From positions 1-25,451 of the forward strand of contig CAKRRX010000028.1 of the NCBI GenBank assembly GCA_934394595.1: DNA of 25,451 nucleotides. Direction: 5' to 3'. Position 1 is the first letter of the stretch. Each line of letters begins with the position of its first letter. Of this stretch, positions 7,947 to 15,895 are shown piece by piece. The notes beneath the pieces were generated by a model. That model was not told where the DNA came from. It worked only from the letters and a program-made list of their open reading frames with translations, and did not search any database. Source of the DNA: an uncultured Blautia sp. (GTDB lineage: Bacteria; Bacillota; Clostridia; Lachnospirales; Lachnospiraceae). The position numbers and the translations under genes are program-made.

Positions 7947-8007
7947 AATAGTTCCCTCTTTTCTTTTATCCCTCTGAAACAGATGGGGTTAAAATTCCTG
8001 TTAAAAT

Positions 8008-8021
8008 TGAATAAATATTCA
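8008..8021. promoter_or_regulatory. ARG box (ArgR operator)
   Basis: The site TGAAT-AAAT-ATTCA fits the classical ARG-box pattern of two inverted TGAAT halves four A/T bases apart. It lies in the argG leader, about 40-50 bases downstream of the predicted argG start point, a position suited to blocking elongation or joining other boxes. Confidence 0.75.
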
Positions 8022-8065
8022 TTGTTGTAGCGCCTCTTACTTATGGCTCGCTATCAACAGAGAAT

Positions 8066-8094
8066 AATATACATCAATTTTCATAAATATGCAA
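8066..8094 (-). promoter_or_regulatory. argG promoter
   Basis: On the minus strand TTGCAT (8094-8089) and TATATT (8071-8066) are 17 bases apart. The -35 element is part of an ARG-box-like sequence, TGCAT-ATTT-ATGAA. A small hairpin (TAGC/GCTA plus GCC/GGC, 8028-8053) lies in the leader behind it. Confidence 0.6.
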
Positions 8095-8123
8095 TAGGGA
8101 ATTTGAAAAAAATGAAAAAAGCA

Positions 8124-8176
8124 TTGCACAAAAAAACTTCTTTTAATAGGAAAATACATGATAAATTGCACAAAAA
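8124..8176 (+). repeat. Direct repeat TTGCACAAAAA in the argG-argC gap
   Basis: The 11-base sequence TTGCACAAAAA occurs at 8124-8134 and 8166-8176, 42 bases apart, close to four helical turns. Its TTGCA core matches the -35 region of both flanking promoters. It is probably part of an extended operator set. The rest of the 7947-8306 gap is very AT-rich and holds no gene. Confidence 0.55.
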
Positions 8177-8213
8177 GAAGCGAGCATATGGAAAAATAAA
8201 GAAAAAATCACTA

Positions 8214-8242
8214 TTGCATAATATGCAAAGAAGATGTATAAT
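8214..8242 (+). promoter_or_regulatory. argCJBD promoter with overlapping palindromes
   Basis: TTGCAT (8214-8219) and TATAAT (8237-8242) are 17 bases apart. The -35 lies in TTGCAT-AAT-ATGCAA (8214-8228), and the -10 lies in a second palindrome, GATGTAT-N5-ATACATC (8233-8251). The layout mirrors the argG promoter and suggests repressor occlusion of RNA polymerase. Confidence 0.7.
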
Positions 8243-8306
8243 TCATACATCGTTGTTTATAGAATGCCAGGGCAAAAAGATCAGAATAATATGGAGGAAA
8301 TAAAAA

Positions 8307-9347
8307 ATGATCAAAGCAGGAATTATCGGAGCCACCGGTTATGCCGGAAATGAAATCGTGCGTCTTCTTCTGGGACATAAAGATGTGGAAGTAGCATGGT
8401 ATGGCTCCAGAAGTTATATTGATAAAAAATATGCAGGAATCTATCAGAACTTCTTTAAACTGGTAGATGCAAAATGCATGGATGATAATATGGAAGCACT
8501 TGCTGATGAGGTGGATGTGATCTTTACTGCTACACCTCAGGGCCTGTGCGCATCCCTTGTAAATGAAGGGATCCTTTCCCGTGCAAAGGTCATTGACCTC
8601 AGTGCGGATTTCCGTATTAAGGATGTAAAAAAATATGAAAAATGGTATGGGATCGAGCATAAATCTCCTCAGTTTATTGAAGAAGCTGTTTACGGTTTGT
8701 GTGAGATCAACCGTGAGGACATCAAAAAAGCCCGTCTCATTGCAAATCCGGGATGCTATCCGACCTGCTCCACACTGTCCATTTACCCACTGTTAAAAGC
8801 CGGAATGATCGATCCGAATACCATCATCATTGATGCGAAATCCGGAACTACAGGTGCCGGAAGAGGTGCTAAAGTGGACAATCTTTACTGTGAAGTAAAT
8901 GAAAATATCAAGGCTTATGGAGTGGCAACACACAGACATACACCGGAAATCGAGGATCAGCTGGGATATGCCTGCGGGCAGGAAGTGATGATCAATTTTA
9001 CCCCGCATCTGGTTCCGATGAACAGAGGAATACTGGTGACAGCTTATGCATCCCTTACAAAGGATGTTACCTATGAAGAGGTAAAAGCAGCTTATGATGC
9101 ATGCTATGAGAATGAGAGATTTGTGAGAGTCCTGGACAAGGATGTATGCCCGCAGACCAAGTGGGTAGAGGGAAGCAATTATGTGGATGTGAACTTCAAA
9201 ATCGATCCCAGAACCCACAGGATCATTATGATGGGTGCTATTGATAACCTGGTAAAAGGTGCAGCGGGACAGGCAGTTCAGAATATGAACCTGATGTTTG
9301 GATTTGATGAGGCAGAAGGATTATTACAGGTTCCTATGTATCCGTAA
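8307..9347 (+). CDS. argC: N-acetyl-gamma-glutamyl-phosphate reductase
   Basis: The enzyme reduces N-acetylglutamyl phosphate to the semialdehyde with NADPH, the third step of ornithine synthesis. The 346-residue product has the standard length. A Rossmann dinucleotide loop GATGYAG is at residues 8-14, the active-site cysteine is C150 in NPGCYPT, and DAKSGTTGAGRGA and VATHRHTPEIE follow in family order. GGAGG lies 9 bases before the ATG. It is the first gene of argC-argJ-argB-argD, about 60 bases downstream of the predicted start point. As usual, argC precedes argJ. Confidence 0.97.
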   Translation: MIKAGIIGATGYAGNEIVRLLLGHKDVEVAWYGSRSYIDKKYAGIYQNFFKLVDAKCMDDNMEALADEVDVIFTATPQGLCASLVNEGILSRAKVIDLSADFRIKDVKKYEKWYGIEHKSPQFIEEAVYGLCEINREDIKKARLIANPGCYPTCSTLSIYPLLKAGMIDPNTIIIDAKSGTTGAGRGAKVDNLYCEVNENIKAYGVATHRHTPEIEDQLGYACGQEVMINFTPHLVPMNRGILVTAYASLTKDVTYEEVKAAYDACYENERFVRVLDKDVCPQTKWVEGSNYVDVNFKIDPRTHRIIMMGAIDNLVKGAAGQAVQNMNLMFGFDEAEGLLQVPMYP

Positions 9348-9378
9348 AAAGGAACTGGAAACAGTTCTGATACCTTTT
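9348..9378 (+). other. Intercistronic hairpin between argC and argJ
   Basis: GAACTG (9352-9357) and CAGTTC (9362-9367) enclose a GAAA tetraloop right after the argC stop; AAAGG and CCTTT can extend the base. A second small palindrome, TTGCC-N6-GGCAA (about 9406-9421), precedes the argJ ribosome site. There is no T-tract good enough for full termination, so mRNA protection or processing is more likely. Confidence 0.45.
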
Positions 9379-9435
9379 AGTACAGTGAAAATTAAGAGAA
9401 AATTTTGCCATTTCAGGCAAAGGAGGAGCTAAATT

Positions 9436-10659
9436 ATGGAAATAATTACAGGTGGTGTTACCGCTGCAAAGGGATTTCAGGCAGCAGCAACAGCAGCAGA
9501 GATCAAATACAAGGGCCGTACAGATATGGCTATGGTATATAGTGAAGTTCCCTGTGTGGCAGCAGGAACCTTTACCACAAATGTGGTGAAAGCAGCTCCT
9601 GTGAAATGGGATCAGGATGTGGTTTACAATCATTCTGCAGCACAGGCTGTGATCTGCAACAGTGGTATTGCAAATGCATGTACCGGAGCAGAAGGATACG
9701 GTTACTGCAAGGCAACTGCAGATGCAGCTTCTGAGATCCTTAAAATCCCGGCAGACAGTGTGCTGGTTGCGTCCACCGGCGTGATTGGGATGCAGATTCC
9801 CATTGACCGTATTGTAAATGGTGTGAAGGCTATGGCACCGAAGCTGGATGGTTCTCTGGAGGCCGGAACAGAGGCTGCAAAGGCGATCATGACCACCGAT
9901 ACAGTGAAAAAAGAGGTTGCAGTTCAGATCGAAATCGGTGGAAAAATTGTTACAGTTGGCGGTATGTGTAAGGGATCCGGAATGATCCATCCTAATATGT
10001 GTACCATGCTTGGTTTTGTCACAACAGATGCTGCAATCTCCAAAGAAATGCTTCAGAAAGCTCTGAGTGCAAACATCAAAGACACCTTTAATATGGTTTC
10101 TGTTGACGGGGATACCTCCACAAATGATACTGTTCTTCTTCTTGCAAATGGTATGGCTGGTAATCCCGAAATCACAGAAGAGGGTGCTGATTTTGATAAA
10201 TTTATGGAAGCTTTGAACTATATTAATACCTGTCTTTCCAAGAAAATTGCAGGAGATGGAGAAGGAGCAACCGCACTTTTTGAAGTGAAGATCATTGGTG
10301 CAAAGACAAAGGAGGATGCGGTTACCTTGAGTAAATCTGTGGTAACTTCTTCCCTTACAAAGGCTGCAATTTATGGACATGATGCAAACTGGGGACGTAT
10401 TCTTTGTGCTATGGGATACTCAGGAGTACAGTTTGATCCGGAAAAAGTGGATCTGTATTTTGAGAGCCGTGCAGGCAAATTAAAGATCATTGAGAATGGT
10501 GTTTCCACTGGATATGATGAAAAAGAGGCAACCAAAATCCTTTCAGAGGATGAAGTGACAGCTATTGCAGATGTGAAAATGGGAGAGGCAACAGCAACAG
10601 CATGGGGCTGTGATCTCACCTATGATTATGTAAAGATCAATGCAGATTATCGTTCCTGA
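9436..10659 (+). CDS. argJ: Bifunctional ornithine acetyltransferase / N-acetylglutamate synthase
   Basis: ArgJ moves the acetyl group from N-acetylornithine to glutamate, recycling it; the bifunctional form also acetylates glutamate from acetyl-CoA. The 407-residue precursor self-cleaves in the family between the two chains just before a nucleophilic threonine. Here that is T190, in the segment [14 protein letters not shown]; the residue before it is Cys rather than the usual Ala. STGVIG (113-118) forms part of the oxyanion-hole region, and the C-terminus keeps GHDANWGRI, another family signature. AGGAGG precedes the ATG, 88 bases after argC. No argA-like gene or argE is present nearby, which fits a cyclic acetyl route. 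Whether it has both activities cannot be read with certainty. Confidence 0.96.
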   Translation: MEIITGGVTAAKGFQAAATAAEIKYKGRTDMAMVYSEVPCVAAGTFTTNVVKAAPVKWDQDVVYNHSAAQAVICNSGIANACTGAEGYGYCKATADAASEILKIPADSVLVASTGVIGMQIPIDRIVNGVKAMAPKLDGSLEAGTEAAKAIMTTDTVKKEVAVQIEIGGKIVTVGGMCKGSGMIHPNMCTMLGFVTTDAAISKEMLQKALSANIKDTFNMVSVDGDTSTNDTVLLLANGMAGNPEITEEGADFDKFMEALNYINTCLSKKIAGDGEGATALFEVKIIGAKTKEDAVTLSKSVVTSSLTKAAIYGHDANWGRILCAMGYSGVQFDPEKVDLYFESRAGKLKIIENGVSTGYDEKEATKILSEDEVTAIADVKMGEATATAWGCDLTYDYVKINADYRS

Positions 10660-10783
10660 TACAGGAAATTCAGCTGCGCATAATGCAGAAGTAAGGTACT
10701 CTGTAATACGGAGCTTTTACTGTTTTTGTGCGAGAATCGTGCAGTGTATATCCATGAAATTATAGAAAGAAAGGTAAGAGAAA

Positions 10784-11680
10784 ATGGTAAATCAGAAATA
10801 TCTTGACAAGGCGGAAGTGCTGATCGAGGCCCTTCCTTATATACAGCGTTTCAACCGTAAGATCGTAGTAGTCAAGTATGGCGGAAGTGCCATGCTGGAT
10901 GAAGAATTAAAGGCAAATGTTATCAAGGATGTGGTACTTCTGAAGCTGGTTGGCTTCAAACCGATCATTGTACATGGCGGCGGTAAGGAAATCAGCAAAT
11001 GGGTTGGAAAAGTGGGCATGGAAGCCAAATTTATCAACGGACTGCGTGTGACAGATGCGCAGACAATGGAGATTGCAGAGATGGTTCTTGCAAGGGTAAA
11101 CAAAGAGCTTGTTACCCATGTGGAATCTCTCGGAGTACAGGCTGTTGGTATCAGTGGAAAAGATGGCGGTCTGTTAAAATGTAAAAAGAAATATTCAAAT
11201 GGTGAGGACATCGGTTTTGTTGGAGATATTACAGAAGTGAATCCGAAAATCCTTTATGATCTGCTGGAAAAAGATTTCCTTCCGATTGTTTTCCCAATTG
11301 GATTTGATGACAATTATGACAGTTACAACATCAATGCAGATGATGCGGCATGTGCCATTGCAGAAGCTGTACATGCAGAAAAGCTTGCATTCCTTTCTGA
11401 TATTGAGGGTGTTTATAAGGATAAAGATGATCCATCCTCATTGATTTCCGAGCTTTATATTCAGGATGCACAGAAGCTGATAGAGGATGGTTTTGTAGGC
11501 GGTGGAATGATTCCGAAGCTGAATAACTGCATTGAGGCAATTGAGCATGGTGTAAACCGGGTACATATTCTGGATGGAAGGATTCCGCACAGTCTGCTGT
11601 TGGAAATCTTCACTAACAAAGGTATTGGAACTGCTATTTTAAGAGAGGACGGAGAGAAGTATAATCATGAACATGAATAA
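10784..11680 (+). CDS. argB: Acetylglutamate kinase, arginine-sensitive type
   Basis: The enzyme phosphorylates N-acetylglutamate, the committed step toward ornithine. The 298-residue product carries KYGGSAM (31-37), HGGGKEI (64-70), and GGGMIPKL (239-246), the phosphate, substrate and catalytic-lysine segments of the amino-acid kinase fold. An N-terminal extension before the first strand ([15 protein letters not shown], about 6-20) matches the helix that in arginine-inhibited, hexameric acetylglutamate kinases forms the allosteric site, so feedback inhibition by arginine is expected. The ATG has an AAAGGTAAG site. It follows argJ by 124 bases, a gap containing a weak hairpin near 10691-10727 (AGTAA/TTACT, then GTTTTT), and its end overlaps argD by 14 bases. 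Confidence 0.97.
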   Translation: MVNQKYLDKAEVLIEALPYIQRFNRKIVVVKYGGSAMLDEELKANVIKDVVLLKLVGFKPIIVHGGGKEISKWVGKVGMEAKFINGLRVTDAQTMEIAEMVLARVNKELVTHVESLGVQAVGISGKDGGLLKCKKKYSNGEDIGFVGDITEVNPKILYDLLEKDFLPIVFPIGFDDNYDSYNINADDAACAIAEAVHAEKLAFLSDIEGVYKDKDDPSSLISELYIQDAQKLIEDGFVGGGMIPKLNNCIEAIEHGVNRVHILDGRIPHSLLLEIFTNKGIGTAILREDGEKYNHEHE

Positions 11681-12857
11681 TCAGATGGAAGAATCCGAGG
11701 CTAGTATTCTTCATACATATAACCGTTTTCCGGTAGTTTTTGAACATGGAAAAGGGGTGCATCTTTATGATTCGGAAGGGTCAGAATACCTGGATTTTGC
11801 AGCTGGGATTGCGGTAAATTCCCTTGGATATCACTATCCCGGATATGACGAAGCGCTGAAAGAACAGATCGACAAGCTTACTCATATCTCTAATTTATAT
11901 TACAATGAGCCGATTATTGAGGCCGGTGCCAAGCTGGTAAATGCGAGCCATATGGATAAAGCGTTCTTTACAAACAGTGGTACAGAGGCTATTGAGGGAG
12001 CTTTAAAAGCAGCAAAAAAATATGCATATGAGCGTGATGGCCATGCAGACCATGAAATCATAGCCATGAACCATTCATTCCATGGAAGATCTATTGGTGC
12101 CCTTTCTGTTACAGGAAATGCTCATTACCGTGAGCCATTTGAGCCTTTGATGGGGGGCGTGAAGTTTGCTGATTTTAATGATCTGGACAGTGTAAAAGCA
12201 CAGATCACAGAGAAAACCTGTGCCATTATTATGGAGACAGTACAGGGGGAAGGCGGTATTTATCCGGCTACAAGAGAGTTCCTGGAAGGGGTACGTACCC
12301 TGTGTGATGAGAAGGATATCCTTCTGATCCTGGATGAGATTCAGTGTGGAATGGGACGTTCCGGATACTATTTTGCATGGCAGGCATACGGTGTACAGCC
12401 GGATATTATGACCTGTGCAAAGGCACTTGGATGTGGTGTTCCGGTTGGGGCATTTGTGCTGAATAAAAAGGTTGCACAGGCGTCCTTAAAGCCAGGCGAT
12501 CACGGTACTACCTATGGCGGAAATCCATTTGTATGTGCCGCAGTCAGCAAGGTTTTTGATATTTTTGAGAAAGATATGATCCTGACACATGTTCAGGAGC
12601 TGACTCCATATCTGGAGAAAAAGCTGGATGAGCTTGTAGAAAAACATCCTTGCGCTGCGGCAAGAAGAGGTATGGGCTTTATGCAGGGAATCGTGATCCA
12701 GGGACGACCCGTGGGAGAAGTTGTAAAGAAAGCTCTTGAGAAAAAGCTTCTGGTGATTTCAGCAGGAAGCGATGTCCTTCGTATTGTTCCTCCTCTTGTG
12801 ATCACAAAAGCAGATATTGATCAGATGGCAGAAATTCTGGATGAATGTCTGGCATAA
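11667..12857 (+). CDS. argD: Acetylornithine aminotransferase
   Basis: This PLP enzyme converts N-acetylglutamate semialdehyde to N-acetylornithine using glutamate. The 396-residue product shows the class-III aminotransferase set: SGTEA (104-108) for phosphate binding, the HSFHGRS stretch (136-142), [10 protein letters not shown] with the cofactor aspartate D223, and the Schiff-base lysine K252 in [14 protein letters not shown]. The start at 11667 overlaps the argB end by 14 bases, so translation is coupled; a second ATG two codons later is equally possible. A GGAG site lies upstream inside argB. ArgD can also act in lysine synthesis in some bacteria; that is family knowledge and not visible here. 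Confidence 0.96.
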   Translation: MNMNNQMEESEASILHTYNRFPVVFEHGKGVHLYDSEGSEYLDFAAGIAVNSLGYHYPGYDEALKEQIDKLTHISNLYYNEPIIEAGAKLVNASHMDKAFFTNSGTEAIEGALKAAKKYAYERDGHADHEIIAMNHSFHGRSIGALSVTGNAHYREPFEPLMGGVKFADFNDLDSVKAQITEKTCAIIMETVQGEGGIYPATREFLEGVRTLCDEKDILLILDEIQCGMGRSGYYFAWQAYGVQPDIMTCAKALGCGVPVGAFVLNKKVAQASLKPGDHGTTYGGNPFVCAAVSKVFDIFEKDMILTHVQELTPYLEKKLDELVEKHPCAAARRGMGFMQGIVIQGRPVGEVVKKALEKKLLVISAGSDVLRIVPPLVITKADIDQMAEILDECLA

Positions 12858-12875
12858 ATGGAATCAGGAGGTTAT

Positions 12876-14399
12876 ATGGGAGCAGATAAAATAGAAGTAA
12901 ATTTGCCGGAAGGATATCTGAAAACACAGGAAAGATTACCTTCCAATACCTTACTTCTGCTTCAGACCTGCTGGGTAGAGGAAGCGACATTGAAGGATTA
13001 TGCGGCAATCTGTCTTTTCCAGAGTAACGCCAGTCTGGTGGAATACTGTAAAGAACAGCTGGAGCCGGCAGAGGAGGTTATCTCCTGTTTTACAGAGCTT
13101 CTGGAAGCGGATGTAAAAAAGAATTGTATGGTCAAGGCTGCAGAATATGCCCTGGAGAACCGTGAGGATATTTCCATAGAGGCGGCTTCAAAGCTTCTGG
13201 AGCTTTGTGCGCAAAAAAAGGCAAAAAAAGCAGCCACTCTTATGGAAGTTGTAATCCGTCAAAAACAGGAGGAGCAGGCAGAAAAAAATGCTCCTGCCGC
13301 AGTGGTATATACCGAAGAAAATGAATCTCTTCTGGATGAAGCTGTGAAAAGAAATCATGGTGTGCCAGAGCTTTTTTCAAAGGTGAAAGATAAAAATGGA
13401 AATCCGGCTTCTGAGCTTCTGGTGAAACGTGCGGTTGTCCCGTATCTGATGCAGTATACGGGAATGCCAAAGTTTACGGCTGCATACAAGACAGACAGTC
13501 TATTTGTCCGGTTGGATGAAGAGGCGGATAAGGCTGCTGCATTTCTGGATATGGAATCTTTGCAGGCTATTTTGCCGGAAATGCTTTCCTGTGGCCAGGG
13601 ATGGACGCTTCCTTATCTGCGCTATGCCAGCCCGGAACAGATAAAAGAAATGATCCGGAAAATGGAAGCCTGGGAGGATTGGAAGCAGTATAAAAATGAG
13701 GGTAGAAAGAATATAATTCTGGCCAGAACCGGACTTTTGTTAAATGATACTGTGGAAGTGATCGGTAAAATCGCTCAGGACAAAAATTTAGGAAAATATG
13801 CACGTATGCGTGGGATAGATGAGATGGCTGTTATAGATACCATGTTTTATGTGGGGCCAAGTAAAGGACAGTTCCTTGAAAGCGACGGCACAAAATCTTA
13901 TTGTTTTCCAAATGAAACCTATCGAGCCGTATTTGAAGAGGATCTGAAGCTTGCGCTGTATGATGTGCAGACTGGGGAAAAGAACCCCGGATTTTGGCCA
14001 AAATACGAAGAATCCAATGCAGATGGCAATGGATTTGGGGCAAGAGTTTCCTATGGAATGCTAAAAGAGCATATGGAGAAGATCGCATCAGACAGAATAC
14101 TGCTTTTGAAAGACGCATTTCTTTTGAGAAAAACAAGAGAAGCAAAAGGCTGGCTGTTTTCGTATACCCAAAATCCTGTCCTTAGAACCATTGCCGGGCA
14201 GATCGTGTGGAATCAGGGGAAAGATACTTTTCTCCTTACCGATGGCGGCTTTTGCGACTGTAGGGGAAATGAATATACCGTGAAATCCGATATTCCGGTA
14301 GGTGTTGCAAGTCCGGACGAGATGAAATGGGAAGATGTAAAGGCATGGAAGAAGCTGCTGCAGGAAAAGAAAATTACGCAGCCATTTAAGCAGATTTAA
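12876..14399 (+). CDS. DUF4132-like protein of unknown function, last gene of the arg operon
   Basis: The 507-residue protein has no signal peptide or membrane segment. The N-terminal 130 residues are helical and Leu/Ala/Glu-rich, like a HEAT-type scaffold (with AQKKAKKAATLMEVV near 105). The C-terminal 160 residues resemble DUF4132, the family of E. coli YehI/MolR: a QIVWNQGKDTFLLTDGGF strand pair, VGVASPDEM, a W at the start of the last helix, and a QPFKQI end. E. coli members are much longer (over 1000 residues), so this is a compact version. The ATG at 12876 was chosen for its AGGAGG site 4 bases upstream; an ATG directly after the argD stop (12858) is in frame but lacks a site. It is 18 bases from argD and ahead of a strong terminator, so it is co-transcribed with arginine genes. 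Function is not known. Confidence 0.75.
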   Translation: MGADKIEVNLPEGYLKTQERLPSNTLLLLQTCWVEEATLKDYAAICLFQSNASLVEYCKEQLEPAEEVISCFTELLEADVKKNCMVKAAEYALENREDISIEAASKLLELCAQKKAKKAATLMEVVIRQKQEEQAEKNAPAAVVYTEENESLLDEAVKRNHGVPELFSKVKDKNGNPASELLVKRAVVPYLMQYTGMPKFTAAYKTDSLFVRLDEEADKAAAFLDMESLQAILPEMLSCGQGWTLPYLRYASPEQIKEMIRKMEAWEDWKQYKNEGRKNIILARTGLLLNDTVEVIGKIAQDKNLGKYARMRGIDEMAVIDTMFYVGPSKGQFLESDGTKSYCFPNETYRAVFEEDLKLALYDVQTGEKNPGFWPKYEESNADGNGFGARVSYGMLKEHMEKIASDRILLLKDAFLLRKTREAKGWLFSYTQNPVLRTIAGQIVWNQGKDTFLLTDGGFCDCRGNEYTVKSDIPVGVASPDEMKWEDVKAWKKLLQEKKITQPFKQI

Positions 14400-14422
14400 G
14401 AGAATAAGAAAGCGAAAAAAAG

Positions 14423-14463
14423 AGAAATCAATATCACTTTGGAGATGTTGGTTTCTTTTTTTT
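14423..14463 (+). terminator. Intrinsic terminator of the arg operon
   Basis: AGAAATCAATATC (14423-14435) and GATGTTGGTTTCT (14444-14456) form a 13-base-pair stem with two or three G-U pairs and an 8-base loop, followed by seven T. It lies 23 bases after the DUF4132-like gene. Confidence 0.9.
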
Positions 14464-14470
14464 ACACACT

Positions 14471-14636
14471 CTGGAGCGTGTTTGAAAAATCATTCCTGCA
14501 ATCTGTACGCCCCACTTTGCGATATATTTTGCTCGAATTCGACTTCCGTAGCCCGCTACGACGCCCTCATCCGAAAAAAATCTCCCACAAATTGTGACAC
14601 GCATTTTGCAGAAAGCCTTTTTCAAACAAGTTCTAG
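14471..14636. repeat. Symmetric imperfect palindromic element (about 166 bases)
   Basis: GTTTGAAAAA (14480-14489) pairs with TTTTTCAAAC (14618-14627), CTGCAA (14496-14501) with TTGCAG (14606-14611), and CGTAG (14547-14551) with CTACG (14556-14560). All three pairs share one centre at 14553.5, so the whole element is one mirror-symmetric hairpin with mismatched stretches. The flanks CTGGAGCGT and AAGTTCTAG extend it with lower match. No gene is present. It sits between the arg terminator and the XRE promoter; the 14400-14765 gap thus holds a terminator, this element, and a promoter with operators. A miniature dispersed element is likely; copy number is unknown. Confidence 0.7.
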
Positions 14637-14651
14637 GATTTTAAATTGCTA

Positions 14652-14680
14652 TTGACAAATAAAGTTGTCAATGATACAAT
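14652..14680 (+). promoter_or_regulatory. Sigma-A promoter of the XRE-DUF3169 module
   Basis: TTGACA (14652-14657, perfect consensus) and TACAAT (14675-14680) are 17 bases apart. The -35 is the left arm of the first operator palindrome. Confidence 0.85.
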
Positions 14681-14735
14681 GACTTCAATTTTGGATGACA
14701 AGTATAGTTGTCATAATGACAATAAAACAAGTCAT
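14652..14735. promoter_or_regulatory. Triple operator array for the XRE repressor
   Basis: Operator 1 is TTGACAA-N6-TTGTCAA (14652-14671), operator 2 is ATGACAA-N6-TTGTCAT (14695-14714), both with perfect 7-base arms. A degenerate third copy, ATGACAA-N6-AAGTCAT, is at 14716-14735. Centres are 43 and 21 bases apart, about four and two helical turns, so dimers would bind on one face. Operator 1 covers the -35 and operator 2 the start-point region, as expected for autorepression. Confidence 0.75.
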
Positions 14736-14765
14736 TCACACATAAGAGGAAAGGAGCAAAAAAGG

Positions 14766-14981
14766 ATGGCGCTGGAGAACCGGCTTAAGGAACATCGTGC
14801 CAGACTGGGCATCAATCAGTCAGATATGGGGAAGCTGGCAGGAGTGTCCAGGCAGACCATCAGCCTGATCGAGAGAGGGGATTATTCCCCTTCTGTGACC
14901 CTTGCTTTGAAGCTGGCCAGGATCTGTCAGGTGACAGTGGAGGACATTTTTACCTATACGGAGGATGAGGAAGATGAATAA
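14766..14981 (+). CDS. Small XRE-family transcriptional repressor
   Basis: The 71-residue protein is almost entirely one helix-turn-helix domain: LKEHRARLGINQSDMGKLAG then VSRQTISLIERGDYSPS and TLALKLARICQVTVEDIF, a textbook XRE fold close in size to the YozG-type regulators. The acidic tail EDEEDE follows. The start is the ATG at 14766, with AAGGAG 9 bases upstream; the frame stays open further upstream, but that stretch is the promoter and operators. It overlaps the next gene by 8 bases. Such small repressors usually pair with a membrane protein and control their own operon; the operator array supports this. Confidence 0.9.
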   Translation: MALENRLKEHRARLGINQSDMGKLAGVSRQTISLIERGDYSPSVTLALKLARICQVTVEDIFTYTEDEEDE

Positions 14982-15786
14982 AAGAGAATCGAAGAAAAAG
15001 ATGAATAGTTATCTGAAATTTGCGCTGCTTTTGCTGGCAAGCGCCTGCGTAGGAGGCGTACTGGGAGCCGCATCTGAGATGAGCGCGGGCATAGGGATAA
15101 ATGCTGCAATTGCAAATATGATGAAAGGGGCTTTGCGTTTTATCCGTGAGAATACCCTGCTTCTGGAGAGTGTATGCGGAATACTGTGTATCATTCTGTG
15201 TGAGATGGACATACACAAAATGAAAAGTTATGGACATCAGCTGGAAGTGGCAGAGGATGAGAAATATGCAGAGCTGGAATATCGCATGGAAGTGGCTGGC
15301 TGCCGTGGAACCAGCGTCAGCACAATCGGGATTATCCTGCTGATCCTGTTTTTGGCACCAGGATATACAGCTGAGTACATACGTTCCATGGCAGATGAGG
15401 GACTCAGAATCTATCTGTATCTGGCAGAACTGGTTGTATTTATGGGAATGACCGCCTACTTAAGTGTCTGGCAGGTGCGTTATGTGAAGCTGATCCAGAA
15501 GCTTTACCCGGAGAAAAAAGGTGATCCTACTTCTATTAAGTTTCAGGAGCAGTGGCTGGCTAGCTGTGACGAAGCTGAGAGGGATTGCATCTATCAGGCA
15601 AGCTACAAGACCTACGTCCTTCTGGGAAAGGTGATTCCGGTCTGCACTTTTATTGCCATGATTTTACATATGATATGGAATACCGGGATTCTTGCCATCG
15701 TATTTTGTGCAGTGATCTGGCTTTTGCTGGTTCTGAATTACAGCAGATGCTGTGTTGTGAAAAAAAGAGAACAGTTTCTGAAGTGA
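14974..15786 (+). CDS. DUF3169-like membrane protein
   Basis: The 270-residue protein has about six hydrophobic segments: near 14-32, 60-76, 114-130, 146-164, 216-235 and 238-254. A basic N-terminus (MNKRESKKK) places it in the cytoplasm. The loop KGDPTSIKFQEQWLASCDEA (183-202) resembles the conserved segment of DUF3169 proteins. The ATG at 14974 was chosen because GGAGG lies 9 bases upstream; an in-frame ATG at 14965 directly abuts that site. The overlap with the XRE gene indicates co-translation. By layout it resembles two-gene modules in which a small repressor governs a membrane protein (for example YozG-YoaS or SdpR-SdpI in Bacillus), some of which give immunity; that role is inference here. 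Confidence 0.75.
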   Translation: MNKRESKKKMNSYLKFALLLLASACVGGVLGAASEMSAGIGINAAIANMMKGALRFIRENTLLLESVCGILCIILCEMDIHKMKSYGHQLEVAEDEKYAELEYRMEVAGCRGTSVSTIGIILLILFLAPGYTAEYIRSMADEGLRIYLYLAELVVFMGMTAYLSVWQVRYVKLIQKLYPEKKGDPTSIKFQEQWLASCDEAERDCIYQASYKTYVLLGKVIPVCTFIAMILHMIWNTGILAIVFCAVIWLLLVLNYSRCCVVKKREQFLK

Positions 15787-15838
15787 TCCTGTTTTGCCTG
15801 CATATTTTTTGAAAAAAAGTATATGCTGATAGAAAAAG

Positions 15839-15867
15839 AAAGAGGTGCCGCAGCAGCACCTCTTTTT
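15839..15867 (+). terminator. Intrinsic terminator after the DUF3169-like gene
   Basis: AAAGAGGTGC (15839-15848) and GCACCTCTTT (15856-15865) form a perfect 10-base-pair stem with a 7-base loop, ending in a run of five T. It ends the XRE module; the ribosome site of the next gene begins about 15 bases later, so that gene needs read-through or a promoter I did not identify. Confidence 0.9.
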
Positions 15868-15895
15868 ATCCGTTTCATTCAGGAGGGCAGGCATT

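Noticed and set aside
8043..8303. 86-codon Lys-rich frame in the argG-argC gap
   Set aside because: It covers both the argC promoter and the repeats, has no ribosome site, and its Lys content reflects A-rich DNA.
9334..10380. 348-codon minus-strand frame rich in Cys and His
   Set aside because: Antisense to argJ; the Cys/His content follows from the reverse complement of Ala/Thr/Gly codons, and no start signal is seen.
10691..10732. Terminator between argJ and argB
   Set aside because: The AGTAA/TTACT stem is short and broken although followed by GTTTTT; at most a partial attenuator, so it was mentioned only under argB.
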